The notes under the pieces were generated by a model. It was not told where the DNA came from, did no database searches, and saw nothing but the letters and a program-made list of their open reading frames with translations. A DNA stretch of 64,000 nucleotides from contig CM060732.1 in NCBI GenBank assembly GCA_030704615.1, forward strand, positions 11,904,001 to 11,968,000, given 5' to 3'. Position 1 is the stretch's first letter; each line of letters begins with the position of its first letter. Source of the DNA: Takakia lepidozioides. Its lineage: Eukaryota > Streptophyta > Takakiopsida > Takakiales > Takakiaceae. Positions 55,459 to 64,000 of this stretch are shown here, one piece after another. Position numbers and translations under genes: made by a program.

Positions 55459-58400
55459 CATCGACAAGATGCAGGAAGGAGTCGGGAGGAGATTGAGCGC
55501 CTGACAGTGAATGAAGATCTAAGTGACCTTGAACGAGCCAGGCTTTTCCTCTCACCTGCAGCGCACTCGGTAATTGAGCCAAGGCTGTCGGAGATGGAAT
55601 AGTCATCCTCTGGTGAGAGAGAAGAAGAAAGAAAGAAAATGTAGAAGGTCCATGGGAAGGCCCGGGTCTATGGACACACTCTAGCAAGAAAACCTAGAAG
55701 CATATCAAACCCCACAAAATGCAATTGGAGAACTGCTAAGCAATTAAGGTCCCTCATATCTGAAGGCCTTTGCTAAGGACTGAATTTCGAAGAAGTGTAT
55801 TTCCCAAGATCTCATAGTGCCTAGGCCAAGAGAAATAGAAATAATGCGCTGTCTCCACTTTGTCCTATCCTTAGGTCCTATCTATTGAGGTATGTTGTCC
55901 CATCTTCCTGCCTCAACCAGTAGTGTGTGTGACAAGGGAGTTGCCCAAATTGTAAGGAAATTAAAAACTTAGTGTAGAGGTAGGACATGATGATGCAGTT
56001 GTCATTCCTAAAAATGAAATGAAATGAAATGGTACTTTATAACATCCGCGGAAAGCTCAAAGAGCTCGTGGGACAAAATGGCAAAAACAAGAGAGAGGAA
56101 ACAGAACCAGAGCCAAAAAACTAAAGAAACTAGAGAAAGAAAGAAGGAAAACATTCATAACATCCGCCGAGAGAAAAAACCGAAATGATCTTAGTGTCAA
56201 CAGAGTACAGTCAGGGTAACTGCAATGAATGCTGGAAAGTAAGGGAGACATGCAAACTCAGAATGAGTCAAGCAAGTCAGGCACATTCCCACTTGAACCT
56301 CTATAGTTACCATTTTTGCTCAATGTAGCTGTTCTTCTAGAGTTCAGGCTCAAAGGCTTTACAATTACCTTCAGGTAGCTAAACCTGAGGGTTTATGTGG
56401 ATTCAACAGCTCCAGCAGAGCTGTGCATTGGGGAAATTACCAACATTATTTAAGGAGTATGGAGTTGCTGCTTATGAGGCTCTTTTTCCGACCTTCACTG
56501 CATCCCTTGAAACTTTCAGCCCCCAGTCCCAGGTTGTTAATTTTTTATGTCTTTTTCAAGGGAGGGTATGATAGTGAGACGAGTGTAGTCATTAATTTTA
56601 GTTTTCTGTAGCTGTCTGGATATAGACCTAGCACCCAGTTTGTATTGAGCAGAAAAAGGGGAGAGGGTGATGGGGGCTAGGGAGGAGAGAGCAGGGGGGA
56701 ACTTCTAGAGCCTATCATAAGATAAACCCTTACTGAAATCGTTTTTCAATGTGGTGTTACAAATACCATCTAAGTGCATGTGGAATGACTGCCAGGTGGT
56801 GACAGGAGAAGCCTTCACTCTTATTTTGCAAAATGAATCTCTTCCAAAAGAGGTGAACACCCAATGATGCCTTTCGTCATTTGACTCACTCTTTTAGTTA
56901 AGTCAGAATTTAGAAGTGAATTTGAATAAACCCCACCCTGCACCAGTGGAGGGGGGGTTAATATGTGAGAAGTCCAGGCAAGGACTTCAGAAAGAGGGCT
57001 GAGCTGATGTGGTAAATGGATGGAGGGATGGGGAATAGATGCCAGAGTTGCTGCTTCCAACGACCATACACATGGTTAAAAATCCACACAGCAATGAAGT
57101 CATGCATGCCTGGCTCTGCGTCCTCTGTGCAATGGTGCCCATGCTACCTCTTAAGGTAATTCCACCCCTCCACAAATCCACAAAAGTCGGGAAGGGAGGT
57201 TAAAAGGAGGGGGAAGAGAGGGTGAATGGGGAAAAAGGAGATGTTCCTGGCTCCATGAGAGAGAATTGAGTTAATGTGATAGCGAATCGACACTTGATCT
57301 GCAATTTTCCACCATTGTGTATAAGCCTTCTTGTCATTTATCTTGTCTTTCCAAAATGAGAACCCAGTTACAGCAAGAAGAAATTGTTAGAAGCCTTTCC
57401 TTCTCTCTCTCTCGAGGGTGGCAGGTGGTCACTGAGGATCTATTGCAACTTGCTTTGTCAAAAGGCAAGGGGGAAGAAAGTGTGCAGTCACACACTGTTT
57501 GCTGCACCATTCTTGGGGCCATCGCACCATTGCTTGAGGCAAAAGACATCCTGAACCATTTCCTCCACAAATCTATGGCACTCTGCCAGGTATGCAAGTT
57601 GCTTTGTGATTGAAGAACACTTTGCATAAGAAGCATGGTCTAAGTTTCAAGCACCCTTCTGCCACAAGCAAGGTACACGTTTTGGCTAGAAGCAGAAATT
57701 TGAAAACCTACTATGTTTCAAACAAAAGAGGGAACAAGCATGCACAACTATCATACACTCACAGGTGGATCTGATGAGTCATTCACCTCAAGGGACAAAA
57801 CAGGTTAGGAATTGGAAAGGACCAATACAGCAGGATAGATAAGCAGTTTAATAGTTTTAAGTTGTTCTGTGAGGAGAGCATATCATCAGCGAGCGAATGG
57901 AGTTCTCATCTAATAGACATCCTGTATACTCAATGAAGTTTTCACAACATGTGAACTTGCATGGAGAGTGATCTATGCTAGATGAGTGGCACCTTCTGTC
58001 TGTCTTTGGGAGTCATGATTTAAAGATTGAATGATGATTGACTTGGTGCCCTATGCTTCAGAAGGCACAGGATAAACTTGGTATGGTGAAATTGATCTTG
58101 CAGGACACAGACACCGAGGTTCGGATGTGTATGTGTGAGCAGCTCAATGCCATCTCCCGTGCTGTCGGTGTGGAGACCTTTATGGTTCCTACAGCCCCAA
58201 TACCATTTCCTGTTACAGCTACTCTGTTTTGTGTGTGTGCATGACTGGCTGTTTGCTTTCTGGAGTAGTAAGGACCTGGCTGTATTGGTATTGCAAACAA
58301 AACACTCTGACTGGAAAATTGGGCAAGGCCCCTGTGTTTCTCTTCCTTCCTCAATCCTTATATCTGCTCCTCCCCTGGTCCAGTTTGGTCACAGGTCTTT

Positions 58401-61400
58401 CATCACTAGGCTATAGTAAGTATACTCAGCTGTTGTGTTTGGCCCTGCCTTGCTTGTCTCTATTCATGCAAAATCCAGCACACTGAAATACTCCTACACC
58501 GAGTTTGTATAGACTTGAAATTTCTAGTTAGACTGGATTGATTTAGAGAATGCGAATTTGGGTGTTTTCACCTCAGGTATTTGTATTTCCGGAGCTGAAT
58601 GAACTGCTGAAAGACGAGGAGGTGGTGGTACAGAATGCAGCTATAGAGAGCCTAGTGCATTTGCTGGACTTCTTACCCTCTGATATTCGAAGAACACAAG
58701 TCTTACCATTCCTCCGTTCGTGCGCCCCTCAACTCCTCTTCCTCAGTAGAGCCTCCCTCACTGCAGTCAGTTCATTGGCTTCCCATACGTTGTATTCTCT
58801 GTATGTCAATCAATGGCAATGACATAGAAGTTTACCACCATCTTCAAAGTCATTTTCCTTGTGGTGCACCTGTGGACATGCTTAACTTGTAAACTCCAGA
58901 AATGTATCTTCGGGAGACCAAACCTGTGATTAAATGGGAACGTTTCTGAGACGCCAGTCGAACTCAGGTGGTTGTCTCTGTAATATGCCTGATCATAAGC
59001 TCTTTCTTATAGATACTGTGAGGTAAAAATTATGAGCTTGGACTTCTAACCTTGGAGTTGTGCAAGGTTTCCCTTATGCTTGAGGTGTTGGAGTTAGATG
59101 TTGGGCTGCCTGGCCAAGAGATCTACTATCTCATTCTTTGCTTATTAAGGTATGCTGGCTGGAATGGATGCAGACTATCTGGCGACGGCAATGTTGTTGT
59201 GCTTGTCTGCTTGGCTCATTTATTTGGTGACATTATAATGAAGGTCTACAGCAATCTCAAATCTGGTTATGTTTGTCAAGTCCATGGGTACGGCCCTCTG
59301 TTGGCTCTGTTAGATGTCCATATCATCAAGGCTTGGTGAAGCCAGCTGGCACACTTCCACATAGATGCCAGTCGCATACTGACATGCTCAGTTGATAATG
59401 GGGATTCATTCTGTAAGTAAGCTTTTCAATGTTTTACATCCGGTACTAAGAGAGACATACAGATGGATGCATGAATATTCATACAGAATATGAACACACA
59501 GTAAGTCTCTTGAGTTATGGTGGCAGATGGTGCCAGATCTATCAGAAGAGGACATGCAGAGTCTGGTGGAAGCATACAAAGGGCTTGCTCGACATTCCAG
59601 CGAGGAAGTTCGCCAGGTATGCATGATATACCAACTTTTCGTGAGGATGATATTCTCGTTTATTCTCTATTCTGTTTGTTTTGGTTTTCTGGGGGCCAGA
59701 TGGCACACTCTCTTCCTATGTGTATAGTTTTCTCTGTCTCCTGGTGGGAAAAGAATCTGGAACCATTGCAGTCATCTTTTCTCCAAGCAATGCTTGGCGC
59801 CAGAAGCACAACTCCATCTCATATCCTAGGTGCAGAGTTCGCATGTGTACCATTGCAAACCGAGGCCCTCTTCCGGCTTACAATCTTTCTCCATAGATTA
59901 CAGGCCCTTCCACCCAAGGGGCTCGTGGCAAGAGCCCTCGCAACATCTATGAGGCTCAAAGCTGCAGGTTTCAGGAACTCCTGGTATGCTCGAGTGGACA
60001 GTTTATTTCAGCGCAACGGACTCTCTACTGCTTCCCTATTACCAATGAATCCAGATGGGGTGGACATCACATCCAGACATGACCGCAACAGACTCATTAG
60101 GAGAGAGCTTATGGAATTACATGTCAAGAGAACTTGGAAGCTACCCAATCTCACGACAAAGCTCCACTTCTATCGAGAGACATTCTTGGTGCTCCGAGAT
60201 GATAGAATCTTGAGGCCAAATTACCTTTCAGCATCCTTATCTCCTTCCCTCCTGAGGGCACTGGGGCGGTTCAGGGTGGGTTCTCACAACCTACGGATAG
60301 AGACTGGCAGATGGGAAAACCTGCAACGGGAGGACCGCCTATGTCCAGCTTGCATAGGGCACAGCCAGGAAATTGAAACTGAAGAACACTTCTTCTTCTA
60401 CTGCCCTCTATACTACGAGATCCGTGGGAGATTCCACTGTTTATTCAGTGGAACCCAATCTCTCACTGAAGTCTCCCACTATGAGGATCAAAAATGCTTG
60501 GCAGCCTACCTGCACGAGGCCTTCACCCTTAGACAATCTCTAGAACATTAGTTCTTATTCTTGGGTTCTGGTTTTGTTTCCTCTCTCATGTTTTCTTCCA
60601 TTTTGTCCCATAAGCTCTATGAGCTTTCCGCGGACGTTATAAAGCACCATTTCATTTCATTTCATTTCTCTTCACGGGACTACTTAACATGCTGACATTT
60701 GTTGGGATGAAAGCTAGAGAATATGTATAGTTGACCGGGAAACTATGGGTGCTCTTTGTCGCAAAGAGTGTGGTCAGGCATTTTCTTCGTTTGACTATTT
60801 TCAAAGTTCCTCCAAGCCCAATTCAATCTTACCAAAAATAGGTGATGGTACTCCTGGTTGTATCTCATATAGAGAAGAGGATGTACTTGTCAAGAAGCCT
60901 GTTTTCCATAGCCTTGTCATCAGTATAACCCCTTCCTGGCAAACCTGGAAAAGAAAAAAGAAGAATTAAGTCTATAACGTCTTAAGGAGACTGCCAGTTG
61001 CATGTCCTTGTCCAGTAGAGGCGTGCTCTTGGAGGCCTCCTGTTGCCATTGCTTCTTCACCGTTGTGTTGGGATCCTCCAAGAATAGTAATGTCCAAGAA
61101 GAAAGATTGAGACAGACAGACAGACAAAGCTGGTACTGTTTGGACTGCTTGGTGCCCTTTCTCCACACACCTAGAGAGAAACAACTAAGAGAACTTATGA
61201 AACTTTATAATGCAACTGGGGACCTTGATGGCTTATGGGATGAAGTAGAATAACAAGAAACCACAGCAGAAAACACCCAGAGAGAGTTTAAGAAAGGATG
61301 AACGAGGGAAAGACTGTTTTAACTCAATTTTTAGAGATTTAGTGTAAAATGATGTTTGCTCTAGTCTTGTGGTGGGAGAAAGAGAGGTGATGAAGAACAC

Positions 61401-64000
61401 GTGAATGAAGGGAAGCCAAACATCTTCTGGGAGAAGAGAGAGATATTTCTGAAGCTAATGGGACAAATACTGCTGTGGTGTCTCTGGACCAAAAATAGTT
61501 GTGCGCATACAACTTTCCAGGGGTTTTGAAGTCGATTGGTGCCCGGAAGTACTCGATGATCTTACATTCGACCTATATCCATCTTGTCCAAGATTCATCC
61601 TATGTTGTCCGTTGCACCATAGCTGCTTCCTTTCATGAGGTCTCACCCTGTAACTTTACGTAGATTTGTTGTAATCATGTTCTGGCCAGCATCATTGTTT
61701 GAAACACCCACCTATGTACTTGTGTGTGGCCAGACCTATGTATTTCACAACTCTCTACATGTGACACCTGTACATATTGCAGGTAACAAAGATTCTTGGA
61801 AAGGAGCGGACAGCTACGTATTTGAAGGATGCCTTCCTCCTCTTGCTGAAGGACCCCTCATTGAATGTCCAAACAAAGCTATTTGGCATACTCCAGCATG
61901 TTCTAGGTTCACCACTTGCCGTAGCCAACGTCACATTTAAGTCTTCAGCACTGTTCCATGCCCCCTCGTAGGGTTTTACTGAAACTTTGAACTACTGGTT
62001 GTGTCAGAATGGTGACTCCCATTAGTGCACTGAAGTATAGATATGACTCACACTCTGCAATGCTTGACATTTTGCGAAACGATCTCTTGATTTGCTATTG
62101 TTGTTCTACTGTGTTCAATGGGGTCTCTGGGTTATTGTTCTTCTCCCTGGCATCCATTTTCAAGGCTCCTACAACTATTTTATTTTGTTTAGTTTGGTGG
62201 GTACAGGGCAATTCAGTGTGACGAATGCTCAATCAAAGATGGCCATGTATGCAGCCATTATTCCTGCACTGCTGCATGCTGAGGGGACTGTTAGTTGCAC
62301 CAATCAATGGCGACTTCAGCTTTCTTTGCTGCAAGCCTTTCCACAATTTCCGGTTTGTACTCTATTTTCTCCTCTCCCCTCCACCATTGAGGCATCCGCC
62401 TCTCCATGCTCTTACGTATGTACTTCCCCTTTTCCTAATACCCAAAGTTACTTGCTGGCTAGTTAGTACATTCAAGACTTAAATCACTTTGCGGCATTAC
62501 ATCTTAATCTTGACCTCAGGGCAAGGATGTTCTGATGCTCTAAGTCCAAGTGAATACTTGTCTGGCCATGGGTTCACATGACTGGAAGAAAGAAATGAAA
62601 TGAAATAAAATGGAACTGAACTTTACAACATCCGCAGAAAGCTCAAAGAGCTTATGGGACAATAGGAAAGCAAGGAACAAAAAAGAATAAAAGACATATA
62701 GTGAAGCCAGAAGGATCTCAAAAGCAACTACTGCTCAAGGGATTGCCTAAGGGTCAAAGCTTCGTGCAGAAAAGCTGCCAAGCATCTGATCCTCATAATG
62801 GAAGACTTCTGTGAGAGATTGGGTTTCACGGGACAGACAGTGGAATCTCGCACGGATCTCATAGTAGAGGGTGGTAAAAGAAGTGTTCCTCAGTCTCGAT
62901 ACAATGATTGCGGCCAGTGCCTGCTGGGCATAGGCGGTCCTCTCGCTGAAGTTTTCCCATCTACCAGTCTCTATCCGTAAATTGTGGGAGCCCACCCTGA
63001 ATTGCCCCAATGCCCTCAGAAGAGAGGGAGATAAAGGTGCAGATATATAATTAGGCTGCAAGACTTTTTCATCACAGAGAACTAAGAATGTCTCCCGGTA
63101 GAAATGGAGATTTGTTGGTAGAGTGGCCGGCTTCCATGTTCTCCTGACATGAAGTTCCGTAAGTTCTCGTCTGATGTGTCTGTTGCGATCCTGTTTGGAC
63201 GTGATTTTCACCCCTTCTGTATTTTGTGGCAATTGGGAAGCAACAGAGTCTCCATTGCGCTCAAAAAAACTGCACACCCGAGCAACCAGGAGGGCTTGAA
63301 GCCTTCTGTATGGAGCCTGACAGATTTTGAGGGCCCTTGCTGTGAGCCCTGTGAGGTTCAGGGCTTGTAACCTTTCAAGAAAGATTGTAAGCCTAAAGCT
63401 AGCTTCGGTTTGAGGCCCATAGGACGAAGTTAGGAGAAAACCACATCAAATGATAAGGTCATCTAGCTACTGCCAGTGTACATTATAACCTTGTTGGCTC
63501 CTCCTCCAGGAGTATATCACGAGTGATCAGATTCATGATAATTTTGTGCCTGTTTGCTTCCGCTACATGGTGGAGGGTGTTTTACCGGTCAAATCCGCTG
63601 CAGCACTAGCCCTAGCTGTGTTCATCAGGTAGGTCAATGGTCTTATTTGTAAAAGCTACATCTCTCACCCATCTTCCTGTCTCTTCCCCCTATTTCTCTC
63701 TATGCAAACCAAGCACAGAAGGTTGGAAAATTCTTCTAAGCATCCCTCTCTTATCCCTGTTCTGCCCGAACTGGGCGCGGGGTCTATGGCACAAGGCTAC
63801 GGTAAATGTCTTATAAGTATATTCTTATCCCTGGATGAGAGAAAGAAAACCAATACTATGGGGTTCGAACATGACTTTGGTGTCTCATATTTTGTGTATT
63901 TGGACATGACATCTCAGGAGTAACTGCAAGGCAGTGCAGCGCCATGAGTTGTCACAAAGGGTTGTGAAAGAGTATGGTCAAGCCCGCAGCTACTGGTCAC
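55459..64000 (+). CDS. PPP4R4-like HEAT-repeat regulatory subunit of protein phosphatase 4 (partial)
   Basis: Exons recognised: 55459 or 55475-55569 (EEIERLTVNEDLSDLERARLF), 57425-57589 (TVCCTILGAIAPLLEAKDIL), 58104-58184 (DTDTEVRMCMCEQLNAIS), 58577-about 58724 (PELNELLKDEEVVVQNAAIE), 59527-59616 (SLVEAYKGLARHSSEEV), 61783-61906 (YLKDAFLLLLKDPSLNVQTK), 62207-62352 (MYAAIIPALLHAEGTV), 63510-63628 (EYITSDQIHDNFVPV...VLPVKSAAALAL) and a last one from about 63955 to the window end (QRHELSQRVVKEYGQARSYW). Their order and content follow PPP4R4: an N-terminal EEIERLTVDEDL-type block, then HEAT repeats. PPP4R4 binds the catalytic subunit PP4C in animals; the plant role is inferred. Exons expected between 55570 and 57425 were not found. 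A 0.8-kb repeat and LINE sequence occupy part of that gap, so loss or long introns are both possible. The start codon and the phase of the last exon are unresolved. The gene continues beyond the window. Confidence 0.72.
56021..56115 (-). mobile_element. LINE 3' end (minus)
   Basis: AAATGAAATGAAATGAAATG tail, GGTACTTTATAACATCCGCG, then the hairpin AAGCTCAAAGAGCT. This is the same 3' end as the LINE at 59.7-60.67 kb, reversed. It abuts the 0.8-kb repeat. Confidence 0.8.
56128..56950. repeat. ~0.8-kb dispersed repeat, copy B
   Basis: Near-copy of 10638-11451 in the same orientation, with small indels (for example extra GAGTTGCTG near 56462 and an extra ~15 bases near 56790). Confidence 0.75.
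59700..60668 (+). mobile_element. 5'-truncated LINE in an intron of the PPP4R4-like gene
   Basis: An open frame to 60551 encodes the C-terminal half of a LINE RT: VPLQTEALFRLTIFLHRLQA, RRELMELHVKRTWKLPN, LHFYRETFLVLRDD and RALGRFRVGSHNLRIETGR. It ends in a zinc-binding end CPACIGHSQEIETEEHFFFYCPLYYE. The 3' UTR has the hairpin AAGCTCTATGAGCTTT and ends in (ATTTC)n. The left border is approximate. The same frame reads leftwards into 59517, but the host exon there uses another frame. Confidence 0.85.
60669..61782. other. Intronic stretch, nothing recognised
   Basis: Lies between two recognised exons of the PPP4R4-like gene. An ORF at 61002-61253 has no matching HEAT block; another exon may be hidden here. 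Confidence 0.35.
62585..63435 (-). mobile_element. LINE copy, opposite orientation, in the same gene
   Basis: On the minus strand the same protein segment appears (EASFRLTIFLERLQAL, RRELTELHVRRTWKPATLP, ALGQFRVGSHNLRIETGR) with a frameshift before the zinc region. The 3' tail is AAATGAAATGAAATAAAATG, with the hairpin AAGCTCAAAGAGCTT at about 62640. Confidence 0.83.
63745..63835 (+). repeat. Short dispersed repeat (copy 2)
   Basis: CTGGGCGCGGGGTCTATGGC, CACAAGGCTACGG, GTCTTATAAGTATATTCT match 1120-1255. It sits in the last visible intron of the PPP4R4-like gene. Confidence 0.55.

Noticed and set aside
59517-60551. 344-codon ORF joining a PPP4R4-like exon to LINE sequence, as a possible fusion gene
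   Set aside because: The host exon 59527-59616 is read in a different frame and ends in a good donor (CAG|GTATGC). The overlap is coincidental.

Overview
The window looks like nuclear DNA of a land plant. Protein-coding genes have several exons with GT-AG introns of roughly 100 bp to 1 kb. The gene set is plant-like: a plastid-type ribosomal protein bS6 with a transit-peptide-like N-terminus, a plant-type Ntn L-asparaginase, and a conserved plant protein of unknown function. Plant-type Ty1/copia and chromodomain Ty3/gypsy retrotransposons and LINE copies are also present. The PPP4R4-like and hemerythrin-like genes and the odd transposase-like ORF make me lean to a non-seed lineage (bryophyte, lycophyte or fern), but the sequence does not settle this.

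Layout. 1-1080 is a decayed LINE, followed by the 3' part of a VASt/START-like membrane-anchored protein gene (1297-2721). 2.7-6.0 kb is repeat-rich spacer. 5961-8055 is a conserved plant gene of unknown function. 9463-10372 (minus) is plastid-type bS6. 12025-13766 (minus) is a C1orf131/DUF4602-like small-subunit-processome gene. It is divergent from an MFSD5-like (molybdate-anion transporter type) MFS gene at 14574-19019. 19-24.7 kb holds a cluster of perfect hairpins and a nested DNA-transposon structure, including a 733-bp element with 33-bp TIRs and a perfect 10-bp target duplication. 24723-27770 is the five-exon asparaginase gene. 27.9-47.2 kb is a retrotransposon nest. A decayed copia element is cut off by a minus-strand chromovirus, which carries a plus-strand chromovirus inside its 3' LTR (TSD CCATA). 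That minus-strand chromovirus itself sits in the LTR remnant of a third copy. 47.2-49.7 kb holds a tRNA-derived SINE head, LINE fragments and relics that may derive from an OSB-like gene. 49703-51931 is a transposase-like ORF with zinc-finger and AT-hook motifs, interrupted by one TGA. 52096-52711 is a hemerythrin-domain gene with a frameshift. From about 55.46 kb to the window end lie exons of a PPP4R4-like HEAT-repeat gene whose introns carry two inverted LINE copies.

The host genes are single-copy housekeeping or metabolic genes with no operon-like coupling. Most unexpected structure comes from mobile elements. Exon borders were derived by hand from splice signals and reading-phase continuity and were not checked against transcripts. 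Family assignments rest on remembered motif and sequence patterns, not on database searches.
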